A DNA stretch of 64,000 nt from Baylisascaris procyonis (lineage: Eukaryota; Nematoda; Chromadorea; Rhabditida; Ascarididae): contig JAZARR010000221.1 of the NCBI GenBank assembly GCA_037389465.1, positions 3,512,501-3,576,500 of the forward strand, in the 5' to 3' direction. The notes under the pieces are model-generated. The model searched no databases. It was not told where the DNA came from and saw only the letters and a list, made by a program, of their open reading frames with translations. Below, piece after piece: positions 41,701-56,467 of the stretch (its first letter is position 1; each line of letters begins with the position of its first letter). Both the position numbers and the translations under genes were made by a program.

Positions 41701-43250
41701 ACTCTAATTTTGACTCCAAAAATATGAAATCAACTCCAATGCACTTTGAAAATCGATCGTTTGCGATAAAAACATGAGTACGGAAAAGTAGAGAATTCTT
41801 TACTGAGGGCTTCAATTGGTCTTAACCTATATGATAACTTTAAAGCAATAATAATTGCGACTCCATAGCGATCAACAGTAAATATTTATATGTTTAACGT
41901 ATTCAAGAGAAAGAATGCATTACTATGATCGCATAATGAGAATCTTATCTGCCCTCAATCTGTTCAATCGACTTGATAATATCATTTGAAGTTTTTCCTT
42001 TACCGCTCAAATCTAAAAACAAAAAATTTGCATCGCTATTAAAAGCAGATTACAGTTCTCTTATTAAAACTTTTCAATCAGAATCTCAAATACTCCTAAG
42101 CGGCTTGAAAAATTGTACACATATTAGTGCACTATGCACTTGAAAAGAAAGCTTCTTTGTTTTCTGACTTGTTCGAGATAGACAGTGAGATTCTGCGGGC
42201 ATTCCATTCACCCCTCTAAGGTCATCAATCCCTTTTGCATTACATTTACTATATACGATAGAAAGGTGAACCTTTATGCATCATGACCTACCGCAGACGT
42301 AGAATGCCTCGCTTGTTATCATTTATTTAACGAAAATTTGGAACGTTGAAGAAAACCTCAACAGGTGATAAGTATGATTGCAGCGCAGCAATAATCATAG
42401 AACACGATTCTAGGATGGAAATAAGGATGCGATTGCGTTCTGGTGCCATGCTGCATCCACTTCTTTGGAAAACATCTTCAGAGAACATTTCAAGCATCTT
42501 TATTTTAAATGCGTTCGAATCTTTTGCTGAAGGCAATATGTGCCATGCAGCGCAATCCACTTATCAACTCCCTGCTTGCTTCCTAGTGAAAGGCAATTTT
42601 ACAGACCGGAAATCCCTGACTTTTTTGATAAATTAGGAGTTTTTGACGGAAGGAGGGGAAATAAAAGACGCGAAAGGCCAAAAAAAAAACACTATGTGGA
42701 TCGATAAGACGCGATTTCAAATTGCATTCCTTACTATGGAACAAAATGAGAACTTCCTATTTTAGAGCATTATTTCGTCGATGTCTTAGTGCACTAGGTG
42801 AAAAATTATTCGGAAGTTACAAGTGTGAGGAAAAATCTGGTTGACGCCTAAGGAACTCATCGCAGCGCGTAGCGAAGATGGACAACAAGGTCTACATCAA
42901 CTGCAATGATGGTAGTGAAATCATCGAACTGAATTGTTGCTAATCATCTAACTGTATTTCTGTTATAGGAAAAGAGAAGCATATCAGTTCTTGACCCACT
43001 TTGGCTCCGGAACTGGTAAAAAAATTTCGAGGTTCTAGTTTTTTTTAACTGGCCAGTTAGTTTTACGGCCATATGCGCCTCTCCTCCATAGCACCGTGTA
43101 AAAAAAAATAGGACTGGTCATACCGATACAGCAGGTGCACTTTCTCCTGACCAACTGATCCATTCGACGGGTCATGGATGTGGATTGTCCTAAGTGATAT
43201 CGATGAACGGGTCTAATACTCTGCATTTTCGTTTCCATCAAATCATAGCC
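38725..43250. other. AT-rich non-coding DNA, no supported gene
   Basis: GC-richer patch at about 39370-39960 without recognisable coding. A 14-nt direct repeat GGTATGATGTAAAA lies at 41237 and 41260. A 21-codon frame begins with ATG at 42878 and is discussed in the findings. Confidence 0.35.
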
Positions 43251-43256
43251 TTCCCG

Positions 43257-43289
43257 GCCGTAAGGAGTGGATGAGAACCTCCTTGCGGC
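43257..43289. repeat. 11-bp hairpin in a GC-rich block
   Basis: GCCGTAAGGAG (43257-43267) and CTCCTTGCGGC (43279-43289) pair with one G-T wobble around an 11-nt loop. A 6-bp hairpin (GAGGGA/TCCCTC) follows at about 43302-43318. Confidence 0.8.
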
Positions 43290-43370
43290 TTCACACCTTT
43301 AGAGGGAAGCAGTCCCTCCTCTCTTTATTGTTGAGTGCACAACTCCGAATTAATGCATTACCTACGATAG

Positions 43371-43384
43371 GGGGATGCATCCCC
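43371..43384. repeat. 14-bp perfect palindrome
   Basis: GGGGATGCATCCCC, perfectly self-complementary, about 90 bp after the hairpin at 43257. It may be a dimeric protein-binding site or part of a short inverted-repeat element. Confidence 0.85.
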
Positions 43385-43399
43385 AAATCATCCGAAAGT

Positions 43400-46300
43400 G
43401 GCAGCCTATCTCATTGCGCCGCGGGGTTTATACTTACCCAACATAACTGAGGCCTTGCTGCAAACCACAATCGCAGAGGCAGTAATCCGTCAAAGTCGAA
43501 AATAGAGATGCCTGCTTAATCACATCGCTTACTTATATAGAACAGATCCAGCCATTGGTTTCATTTAAGAACGACTGTAAGATGAAATCGACAAGCATCT
43601 AAATGCCAAAATAGAGATGATTTTGTTTGCTTCTTCTTATGCATTCAAGGTAGCGCTATGCCACTGTATCTGTAGGTGTTTGCCTGTGCTGTACGGGAGT
43701 TTACCTTGTGACCACTGAATTCCGACTTATGGAATTTGCTGCTGGCAATCTGAAGCATAGGCCATTTTCCTACATTTTCCGTTCGCATTGATCGATTTGC
43801 CTATATTGATCGATCGCTCCTATGCGACCAAAAATTTGCAAAAGTTTTTTGACCTATCATGTTATGCTTTACGATTGATCAGGTCGAAAGCAAAGAATCT
43901 ATAATAGAAGATTTGTTGAGCTATCGAGACTGCTCAGATACGAATATATCACAACATGTTTTGCTATTCGTCTTTCAAAATGAGGTTTAAGTGCGATTAC
44001 GAGAGTGCACATTATGTGCATATCTCCGACTTTATTCCTCCCTGCTTAGAGTATATACCATGGTTTTTTATTGCATAGTGAGAGTGCAAAAAATAGATAG
44101 TGGAATTTATCAAACGATTAGTTGCAAGGAAAAATGCAAAGAACTAGGAGTAGAGGTGTTTATACAATCAGTTCTGTTTTTTTAATGATGCATTTCTGAT
44201 TCATAGCTTCTTCCACTGCTAGAGGATTTTTGTATCATTATTTAGATATGATAGTATTTATTTGCAGAAAAACATATTTGTCCGAGAAAGAAACGAATTA
44301 TGAGATGAATCAGTTTTGAAATATAAATTACGCAGATTACACTACTCTTTGATGAATATTTCATAATTCGCACAATAATAGTTGAGTAAGAAATTGCAAG
44401 TGGAATATATAAGTTAGTGAAGAAAACATCAGATGAGCTGGCATGATGAAAGCCTTTGCACCCCTTTTGTCCGACCAACCAATTTCATAAATGACCAAAA
44501 AACTAACTTCATCATATTTAGCTAATTCGACTGCCTGCAGAAACCTGCTAAAAAAATAACTTTTTCCTTTAACCCACCTTATGCAAGAGGAATGAGCGAT
44601 AGGTGCAAGATGCCTTGCACTGGAGCAGCCGGACTAACATTCAGACTGATATACGAACACACATAAGCGCATTAGTGTTCGTTTTGGAGACTCTAAAATT
44701 GGAGACCCCAAAATTTGAATTCCTGAAAATCTCATAAAAAATCGAAAGTTCTCTCATGAAACACATTTCTCTTCTAGCAGTTATCAAGAAGAACATACTT
44801 CGGTGGCCACATTTTTCTTCTTTGTCACTCCTCTTGATACAGGCAGATAGGCCAATGGTTTCGGTAGTGGAGTGCATAAAGATGATCACTATGAAATCTC
44901 TATGGCACATTTTTTCTTGTTTAATTGAGCGATGTCGGAGCAATCTTTCGAGAAGAATTGAAAAACTGAGAGAATCGCACATCCCCGACCCAAATTCATT
45001 CAAAAAACGTTCCAAAGAATCTCCTTTGAGTTTCTAGGGAAGCCCTTTCCTAAGGACATATCACTTCAGATTAACTCAAGGTTCCGAAGTTGATGGCCTT
45101 GCAAAAATTTGGGAGATAACCAAGGAAAATTTATTAATTCAGAAATATTCAAATTTAGATGATACATAAATGTTTCAAAATTGGATAGTTTCAAAAATCG
45201 TTCTTCCAAATTTAGCACCTTCAAATCGAAATTTTTTCGTGACCAACAATAAATCTCTGTAGACGCCACTCCCCAAATGTGTTCTTGCAAAAATATGAAC
45301 TGACTAACCATACCTTAAGAAGATAGTAAACTGTGAAATCGTTGTCTACTGCTCATCTTCTAGCCATCACATTTTCGCGATAAGCTCCATCTAGCGAATT
45401 ACCTCAGTATGAGTGTTCACAAAATTACTTGTTTTTAGGTTCTACTTCGTTTTGCAATATTACCTTCTTGCAATGGCCATTTTATTGGTCAAAAACAATT
45501 GCCCCAATAGATCGAAAAAGTTCAAAAGTAAACAAATATCTGTTAAATAGTACAATTAGTGGACTCTCGAGCACATTTTGCAAATATTTGCATTGCCGAT
45601 TTATATCGACGTCTTGTCAATGTGCATGTGTATGATGTACCTGTCTGTACGTTAGTTTTAATTCCCCAGTCGCAATATTAAGGTGATTAAATTTGATATA
45701 AACGATTTACTTCGCAACGATCTTCCGTCTCTGTTTTTTTTTTTTCAGGAATCGTCTTGTTATATGAAAGTCAGTGACGTTTAAGGTTGCTGAAAAATGC
45801 GCCTCAAAATTGTTCTGCTGTGGATCAAATAAGACATGAGGGCGCGTTTCTGCTTCAGCAGTTTTAGAGAATAACATTCCTTATTTATACAAATGCATTA
45901 TATGATGTTTTGCAATTACCGTCATAAAGCAACTAACATATCGAGAACTATACATATTTTCTATGTGCCTTCCAATCGTGTATTTCATTTTATCACAATA
46001 TTATTTATCAAAAGGAAAAATGGTTAATTAATGGCAAACTGAAAACAGAATTTGGTGAATTAAGGAGACAATAAAACTCTCATAGAAATTGTTATAACTG
46101 GAATAATTATAAACCTGTGTTATAGATGGATTACATGTGGATTGGATTACAATATTTTGTATGATGGATTATATTAATGATTATTCAAAATATATAATTG
46201 TTATTGTGTCAAATGTGTGTCAAATACATACAATCGCACTATGAGTGTCATGTTTAGTCAGAAAAAAGCAAAAAAATAAGCCAAAGAAATTTTAAAAAAT

Positions 46301-46740
46301 GGCTTGAAAGCATTACGAAAAAACAAAGAAATCTGTTGCAGATAAAATATTAAAATAGCGAGATAATATTGCATACAAAATTCACATCTGATGGTCGATT
46401 CATCCATACTAAGAAAAAATCACTTCTCGTTCAAGACAACCTCAGCAAAGTGCCCACCTTTGTCGTCTATTAAATATATCGCTTGTTGAATACGTCGCTA
46501 TTCATCAAATGAAAAAAAAAATCCTTTTCATCGTCGTAATAACATTATTCCTCAAACAAGAGGAAAATGAAATCTTCAAATCAATAGTGACCAACTGACC
46601 ATACTATTGTCCATTATGCATATGTCGACATGAACAAATACCCCTGCGTAAAAATATGCAGTTTTGCAGGTTTTTGTTGACGCACGAGGCGTGAGTATTT
46701 GAATTCTGTTCGGCGACATTCAACTTATTGGCCGACTATT
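43400..46740. other. AT-rich non-coding DNA, no supported gene
   Basis: Only short frames without family resemblance or splice logic. Confidence 0.35.
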
Positions 46741-46750
46741 TTTATAAAAG

Positions 46751-46981
46751 ATGGTTTACCCATCATTCACCTTCGTAATATTTTTCGTTTTCTTATTTCA
46801 GTGCTTAAGTGCAAGAGCTATTCATAGGGCGCTAAGTGAATTTCTTTTGAATATAAACGACACCTATACGCTTCGAAATGAAAATTCAGGTGCTCTTCAG
46901 CTCGCCATCGCATTTGTTGTTGTTCCATTCGAATGTTTCACTGAACGTGATCTTTGGATGAATAACTGGCAAAGAATTTAA
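46751..46981 (+). CDS. Possible small secreted protein, 76 codons (weak)
   Basis: A free-standing frame with an ATG and a strongly hydrophobic N-terminus (VIFFVFLFQCLSARA) that reads as a signal peptide with a plausible cleavage site after SARA. The mature part would be about 54 residues, with one N-x-T glycosylation sequon (NDT) and a single cysteine. A TATAAAAG lies immediately before the ATG, too close to serve as its TATA box. I recognise no family. AT-rich DNA easily yields hydrophobic frames, so this may be chance or the first exon of a longer gene. Confidence 0.2.
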   Translation: MVYPSFTFVIFFVFLFQCLSARAIHRALSEFLLNINDTYTLRNENSGALQLAIAFVVVPFECFTERDLWMNNWQRI

Positions 46982-46984
46982 TCG

Positions 46985-49900
46985 AAGAGATGGCTGTCTT
47001 TTAAAAATCAATGAAGTTATATTTGTGCTGTAGAATATGCCGTTTTATTGAATTTCAACTTAAAATATTTAGAACATCACAATGCTCATTTATTTAAACT
47101 GCTCAAATATTTTAACATTTGAGCTTTACATTCAGTTCTTGAAGCAATTCTTAAGTGGAATGAGAATTACATGACTATCAATGTATGCGATTTCATTTCA
47201 CATTTTTCCAATTATCTGAATGTAAACTCTTTGTAAACATACAAAGAAGTAAACTCATGCGGAAAAAAGTTGCATAATTTTTTGTAAGTATTGATGCTGT
47301 GACACTCATTAAATTCACTTTTATTTGAGTATTGAGAAAAGCCAATTAAGCTAGACTATTGATTTTTGATGAAAATGCGAGAATCTCTTGAGTAGTCTTT
47401 CTTTGTTTTAAAAAAGATCAAATCATATTGTCCATAAGTTAGCATGCCGCTGATTGAAACGTTCAAATTTTTGGCAAATTCCACAAATTCCTGCAAAATT
47501 TTTTCCTTGAAAGATGACCAGACTATCTCAATTCCCAAAGGTGTGATAGTGACTGAGATGCGGTCGACGTAAAGTTTCTTTTTTTTTGCAATTGTTCCAA
47601 CGCTGCAGAAATTTCTAACGTAATGTGTCTCGAGCGGAAGCCTTCTATGAGAATCTAATGCCCCTCCCCACACCTCCACCTCCAACCAACGACGCGGCAA
47701 ATAGAGCCGAATTATGTTTTTCTTTTTCTTAGGGCAGGAGATTTGCATTAAAATGTCAAAACAAGATGATAGATTATGACGTGCTATTTGGCATAGAAGC
47801 GTTCATAAATGACAAAACGACGGAAAACAGTTGCAAAGTGAAATAGCATAACGAATTAAAAATAGCATAGTCACTGTTCCGATTTGCTTTCGATGAATGC
47901 ATTTCATCGCAGTTTCCGAAAAGAGTATGCTTGATGAGCTTTTTTGATTAGCAGAAATTGCATCTTGATGAGGCCTTCATTCGCTTTGCCCGTTTGCCCC
48001 TTTTGACCGCATTTCCGCATATTCGATCTTGGTATGCACTACCTCGATTCTAATAACGTTTCAAGGGTGAATAGCAAACTCTACGCCAAATCCTGATTGC
48101 ACGGGAAAAACAACCATACTCCTCGGTTCCACTATTTCATGATCTTGAAATTTCCGTTCTTTTTGAAATTCACGGATTCAAATATTGCCGATGACAAAAG
48201 TTTTTTGCAGAACAAAACGAGCTGCAATAAATCAAAGAATTTTTTTGAGGACTGAGAACTCTTCTGCGGTACCGAAAAAGTGTGGTAGCTTTGCGAAAAA
48301 GGATTGATCTAAGCAGCGGTCGATTTTACAGTGATGGCACAAACCTATCCTTCTTTTGAAGCTGTGCCAAAATCCCCCTTTCTTGGCATATGATGTTACA
48401 ATTCTCATGAAACTTGCACTGCAATGTATTATGGATATGGTCACGTCTGTGGAGTTAGCCAGCTTCACAAAAAATGTACAAGTAAACTTCACAATTTCTT
48501 TACCACATTGTAGCAAGCATAAAGATTCCACCTGTGAGATCATTTGGGAAATATTGCAATCGTAGAGAAATGTAGCACTAATAGCTTGGAAAGTTTCCAT
48601 AAATTTCAAAGCCACATCAATTTTTTCATAATCAGGAGTTGTCATGAAACTTGTTCTCATGAGGTATTACAGGAAACGCTCAAGCTTGGGAGCACAAATC
48701 GTACTATTTTGCGAGAGAAGCATATATCACATCTTTCATACATGGCATTTCCAATATGCTAGTGTGTAATGACATGCAACTGACCAAACAATTATAGCCT
48801 CGCTAGGAAAGCATCATACTTCAATTGTAATAAGCGAGCGCTCAATTCAAAAGTAATTCTCTAGAATGCTTCAGCCGATCACCTCATTGCTCTATTTGCT
48901 GACTACTTCAATAACCTTTGCAAATTTATGAGAAAATTAGTTTTTAATTTTCATCGAAATCATTGCATAGATGACACGTTTTTGACTAGTATAATAAATG
49001 AGATTAAGACATCTCATGCAGATACAAGTGTGGAAAACTTTTTTGAATGCAAATATGCATGGCTTGCCTTTTTTGCAATTTCCAATTCCACTGCAAGACT
49101 CCTGCAACAATACTCATCGATTCTTTCTTTTCATCTCTTTTCTTTCTCTCTTTCCAGTTTCTGCTCTCCAATATATCGCCATTGTTCCCTCTCGTCCTTC
49201 TGCTTCGAAGCCAGCTGGCATCTTCACACTAACTTTCGAATGTGATCGATTCGCATAAGCTTGCGTTAACTTGTTTGCTTTCACATACATCTATGTTGTT
49301 TCTCTTCTCTTTGATTTGTCACAAATTCAAACAATGGTTCGTATTGCTTCCGTTCAGTGCATTACTTTAAAATAGTGTTTTACGATGAAAAGTCATAATA
49401 AACAATTACCAACACAATATCAATAAATGTTTAAATCAATTTCAAAATGACATCCTCTATCATTGTTTCACCTTGTTTCTCAAGAGCTGCTAGGCGTATT
49501 TAATGAACTCGTTAGTCACCTTGAGACAATGAGAACCTCATTCGAGTGAGCTTTCAATTAAAATTAAATTCATAACGAGTGGGGACTATTTATTTAAAGC
49601 GAACAAACATAAGCTGTAAATATCATCCCTTCGACTAAGTCACCATTGGCGTTTCTAATTTAATCTTTTTCTGCGACACTTACAGGCGCTTATCTCATGA
49701 AAGTTCAATATCACTCAATTCAAAATAAAAGAGAGCATTTTAATCACTTCTGTCGTCGAATCGCCCTCACAACGAAAAAGTTCGAGTCGGTAGTGTTTGG
49801 CGTCTCGCAAAACTGGAATCTCTCTTTTCAGTGTTGTTCTGAATGGAAATGTGAATCATCGTTTGTTTCACATCAGAAACAACTCTACCACAAGTGTGCT

Positions 49901-50700
49901 CATACGCGAGGCATTTCGCATATCGAATTTCCCGTTGCTTTTTCATTGAATTTTTTCAATGCAGCATAATTGTCGCACTAACAAATATTCAGTACGGATT
50001 TCTTTTGATTTAATTCAATACAGTTCTTCGTCACATAGATAGCAAGTTCCACTGCTGCAATGCACTAACAAATAGGCAATATTATTTTATAGTACGTTGG
50101 AAAAAGGATGCCAGCCATTAAATTATTCCTTCAAAAAACGTCGACAAAACACCCCACCACTCGTTCATGTACCTTAAGGAGCGTAGTACACTGAATTTTT
50201 GTTGCGCCATAATTCTAAGGTATCTTGAAATTTGATTATTTCATTTCTGCTCATACGGCATACCAACAAAGTCGGAGATAGTCGAGGTGGAAAAAGGCCG
50301 TGAAAAACGTCGGCAAAGGAAGGTTTGTGGGAATCAGTAAGCTTCAGAGACCTAGGATGCTGTTTTTTCAAGGGATTATGAAGGAAGGAAGGGAGTCAGT
50401 CTCCAGATGTCTGAAAAGTTCGCTGTTTTGAAATTTATCGCGACTAAACGCGAGTGCAAAGAAAATAAAGAGTTGCTGATCGACCGATCAGAAATGAAGC
50501 CAATAAAGAGATGAAAGTTGCACATCCATTTGCCGTGCAAGGAAGTGAGTTGCCGCAGGCATCAACTGCGTCAATAAGCAGGCATGTACCTTAAGATTCG
50601 GCAACTGTTAAACCGTGACTGCGACTGTTGAAATGCGACTTCGTTCTTGGCGATTGTATCTCGTCGTAGTTCGATAATAATACCTTAGCGCAACGTTCTT
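46985..50700. other. Non-coding or unassigned DNA with two coding-like minus frames
   Basis: Minus-strand frames at 47356-47748 (130 codons) and 48232-48660 (142 codons) are longer than their surroundings but match no family I know; see findings. A pyrimidine tract lies at about 47660-47690. Nothing else is supported. Confidence 0.3.
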
Positions 50701-50729
50701 TTAATTAGTGATGTTGAAGTTGTCTTTAT

Positions 50730-51313
50730 GCAAGAGTTGTGCTACATACAAAGTGGCTTCCTTTTTTCTCTTTTTCAGGCATTACTGCTATGTTTGTGCG
50801 CACGTACTCTGTCGCTGTCATTGCATGTTAACGTTGAGCATTTTGTTTGTGATGGTATGCGCCGTCATTGTCTGGGTGAACGGATGATCGTAAGTTTGTT
50901 ATGTGCTTGCTTACCGTCCTTTTTAGTGTCTGAATATCATAGCAAAGGTTCAACTACCTAAGTTTGTGGTATGATTCATAAGGCAGCGCCAACGTACAAA
51001 CAAGAAGTGTGCATGGTTGAATACGGTGTTGGGATTGGAAGGTGAACCACCTCAACAATATACAATATTTTACTGGGTAACCGGCAGAGGCGAAAGGTAG
51101 TCATTGGTGCATAGACTGCGCTATCATATCATCTGGAGTAGTGCGCAACACAGATCGGCGGTTAATCGGGAGCTCGGCAGTCGGTTCAGGTGTCATGACG
51201 GCAGGCAGCGGAGGACGGACAGCAGCATAGCCAACATCGAGCAGCACTAATAAAAGCCTTGGTTTCAAGAAGATTTTGTCTAGTTTTGCTCAGCTCCACT
51301 GTTTGTTCGCGAA
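50730..51313 (+). repeat. Possible decayed LTR relic with SL1-like sequence
   Basis: CpG-richer than its neighbours. Its order resembles the intact LTR at 58-59 kb: SL1-like 22-mer (50947), then a GGC..GCCAA motif, then ACAAAC, then AATAAA (51249-51254), then TTTGTTCGCGA (51302-51312), then TTTGG. In the intact element the matching items are TTTGTTCACGA and TTTGG at the primer-binding site. Primary sequence between these landmarks does not align well by eye and the boundaries are guesses. No gag follows. Confidence 0.3.
50947..50968 (+). other. Degenerate SL1-like 22-mer (18/22 identity)
   Basis: Compared with nematode SL1 it differs at positions 5 (T to C), 8 (T to C), 13 (C to T) and 21 (A to T), and keeps the leading GGTT and the core AAGTTTG. 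No Sm-binding site (A-U4-6-G) follows at the spacing expected for an SL RNA, so a functional SL RNA gene is unlikely. Confidence 0.6.
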
Positions 51314-51329
51314 TCTTTGGGGCATTTAT

Positions 51330-53372
<2,043 letters not shown>

Positions 53373-53379
53373 CGTAAGC

Positions 53380-55121
53380 CTACATTAAATTGCATTTTGG
53401 TTGTTCCACTTGCTTCATAACAGCACCATCTAATTTTGGTTCCTACAGTTGTATTTAGCAATAAAAGATGTATCCTCAGTGATGTAGTAGCAATGAACGG
53501 ATTTTGTGGAAGGAAGCGAGTCCGAGCCATGCATGAATCATGCAGCATTCAAGTTAATTGCTTATTTTTAATATTTCTCAAGGCAAGGATTATTTCTCCT
53601 CTACCACATCCTCTAACATGATCATTTATGCTTTCCACAGCGTTGTTGTTCGAGAAGGCTAAATGACTGAATTCATATCGCGATAAATGCCACAAAGAAA
53701 GCACAACATCACAACTGCATTCACTCTTAAGCAAAATTCAACTCATAAGTTTTCGCTTAGTTCTCTGATTGCAGAATGAAAACACTCAAATATAATTGTT
53801 GAACGTTTTAAATTCTAATTCATTACCCGCATACATGCAGAATCCGTTTTCCTGCTTGCAGAACCCATTATGATGGGTTGTGTCTGTGCGTATGCGCATA
53901 TATGTTCGTCTGCTCGTCTGATTGTCGCTTCACTTGTAAATCACTAAATTTGTACTAAACTCTGATGAAATTTTATCGGTGTAATTGATCCATCGCAAGC
54001 GGTCGAACTGCATTTTACATAGGTCAATTCCATTATACAACTCTTCTGCTCAATATACGAATGAAAACGAATCTTTCGTGGATGATTTGTACAAAAGACT
54101 AGTCTTGTAAAGATATAAATATGCTATTGCACATGTTTTACTCTCTTGCCAGTTTATGATATTGGTTGGCCTGACCAGCGGGGTTGCCAGGCCGAAAGGC
54201 ACTTCATCTTTCCCGGTCACCTTTCCCACTCGTTTATTTTACTGTTTTTTCCCACTTCGCTGACCATAAGCTTCCGTCGATTTGTTTCGGCAGCGCGTTT
54301 CATTTTTCATTAGCTGTTTTAAGTGCATCACAGACAGCTGTTGTATTTTGCAGTGCTTCGCTTTTAGAAATGATCAGCCATTGTAGGCCCACCTCATTCA
54401 TATGCACAGAAACTAAGCGTGGTGTGATACGTTATAGCTGCAAGTTACTTTAAGCCAACCAGGTGCAAAACCAAGCTCAAGTGCGATCACTCATGTTTGC
54501 TTACTAAGTGCTGACGCTTTCAGCGGGGAAATCTGTGTCGGCCATAAATGTGATTTACGTTTGCGGCGTTAAGGACTAGGTACACTCGTCGATCGTGCGT
54601 AAATTTTGCTTAGCTCTTAACGAGGGTATGTTTATTTTGCACTGCTGTCACAAGCGATCATAAATACCAGCTGCACCCCCTTACTCGATTATTCCGCATT
54701 CTTCGAATTCCTTTTTTACTTACTACATATAGTTAGTTTCGTTCTTTGCATTATATGCTGTATTTTTTGCTGATTAATTAGGATATATGCTGATTGTCTT
54801 TGCATACAAAATCTGACTCTTTCTTGAACAGTTATCAACTTTAATACTTATCTTATCGCAAAAGTTAATAACCATTCATTAAATAAACACAAACCTCGAG
54901 ATTCTTTCATAGGAAGCCATTAGCACCTCAATAGTAGTTCAGTTTCTGTGGCACACCAATTTGTTTCTCAGTTCTGTGATAACGTTTCCTGTAAAATGCA
55001 TAATATTTTTGGCCATAATTTTTTCGTTGTCGTCATCTCTCTGCTGATTGCGTTTCTATTTTTTCTCCTTAATCACGTTCGAAGTATCTAATACTCACGT
55101 AGTTGAAGGGAATGCGTTATG
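53380..55121. other. Region upstream of the annexin gene
   Basis: No supported gene. CpG-richer stretches at about 54170-54320 and 54500-54620 could be promoter-related or repeat relics. No core promoter can be assigned. Confidence 0.3.
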
Positions 55122-55133
55122 TTTACAATTTAG
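55122..55133 (+). promoter_or_regulatory. Candidate splice or trans-splice acceptor upstream of annexin
   Basis: TTTACAATTTAG ends 17 nt before the ATG at 55151. If used as a trans-splice or 5'UTR acceptor, it removes the upstream in-frame ATG at 55112 and makes 55151 the start. Confidence 0.4.
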
Positions 55134-55150
55134 TTCACAAGTCGATAAAG

Positions 55151-56467
55151 ATGTCGTGGAATGGTCAATTCAATGGGACAATTAAAGCGCAAGCTGAATT
55201 CAATGCCGAACGTGCAGCCGATTCACTCGAAAAAGCAATGAAAGGTTTCGGTTGCGATAAAAATAGACTCATTCAAGTGCTCACCCATATCAATAATGCA
55301 CAACGACAAATGGTTTGCGTTTATTAAAATCCACTTTTTTTTACGAAGTATGCAAATTGCATAATCATGCAAAATTTTTGCACCTTTGCATAGTTAGTGT
55401 TAATAATTTTGCGGAGGTTAGCAAGCGGAAAACAATGGCAGCGTTTTTTTGTCACAGATCTGACAAACACACAAATAAATTAGAGATCGAAGGACTGAAA
55501 GAAGTCAGTATGAGATTCTAACAATCAGTGCAACTAGTCAGTTGTTAACGAAACTAAGAGGTCTCTTAAAAGCTAGTTGCATGACTATTTTTTCATATGT
55601 TCTAATGTAGTGATGATCCTCAACCCAGGGCAATTACTTTCAAAGTGGAAATGTCGCAATTGTTGCAAGTGAAGGGGGTTGTTGTTCATTTCGAAAAACC
55701 TATAGATTACTGTTGTCACAAGTGTTTTTCAGTCCGCATGAATGGAAGCATAGGAAGTTTCCGGCTTGGACGCTATCCTGAACGTTGAAATGGCCTTATT
55801 TTGTTATTTCTGAGGAAAATATTTTACTCGCTCCGCGCGCATTACTGGAAAATTTTCGCTGTGATTTCACGCTCATTCACTATGGATCCAAAAATTTTCA
55901 CTTCACTTTACAGACCTTATCTTGAAAAGCCGACATATAATTCGTGCGGTGGGAATTCCACGACTCGTTCAAATGCTCTAGGAATATTCCATCGCTCATC
56001 GTTGCTGAAAATTTCTATGAAAATCCTATTGAAGATCCTTTTCTTTCTTATCTCTCTCTCTCTTTCGATAGCATGAAAAACCGTTCAGTTTTCAGTTTCA
56101 CAGGCAACTTTCGTGCGACCTGTGTGACATGGCAACAATTTAATTGTCAGTAATCCACAAACGAACCTTTAAAGGGATTGAGGGTTTCAGGATTAAATAT
56201 TCTTCCGGAAGCTGGTAAGCGTGATGTATGACAACCAAATAGATTTCTGATGAAAATTTTAACGAAATTCGATGACTGTTTCTAAAGTTTATTGCAGTTA
56301 AAGTTTTTGAAAAATTTTAGATTCGCACACCATACAAAACGAAGTACGGTAAGGATTTGGTGGCTGAACTAAAACGTGAGTGCAGTGGTGATTTCGAAGA
56401 CGTTATGGTCGGCCTGATGGAAACGCCAACCAAGTATGACGTGTTGCAGCTACATAAAGCTGTTAAG
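55151..56467 (+). CDS. Annexin, first two coding exons (3' part outside window)
   Basis: Exon 1 is 55151-55312 (54 codons) and exon 2 is 56321-56467 (49 codons), both phase 0, with GT-AG junctions (ATG/gtttgc; ttttag/ATTCGC; AAG/gtatat). The 103 residues give a short N-terminus (MSWNGQFNGTIKAQ) and the first of the usual four annexin repeats: FNAERAADSLEKAMKGFGCD, then YKTKYGKDLVAELK, then SGDFEDVMVGLMETPTKYD. By alignment with annexin A5 the repeat-1 type II calcium site is present: carbonyls of M30, G32 and G34 and acidic E74. The usual GxGT-D/E-E is GFGC-D-K here. Annexins bind acidic phospholipid membranes in a calcium-dependent way and act in trafficking and membrane repair. No repeat-2 exon is found before 57944, so the rest probably lies beyond the retrotransposon. 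An upstream in-frame ATG at 55112 is less likely as start. Confidence 0.9.

Noticed and set aside
48232..48660. 142-codon minus frame with CHHCKIDRCL, superficially like a nuclear-receptor zinc finger
   Set aside because: The remaining zinc-binding cysteines and the P-box are missing and the spacing is wrong. Treated as chance.
55112..55150. Upstream in-frame ATG of annexin as the true start
   Set aside because: The added residues do not resemble an annexin N-terminus, and a TTTAG acceptor between the two ATGs favours 55151.
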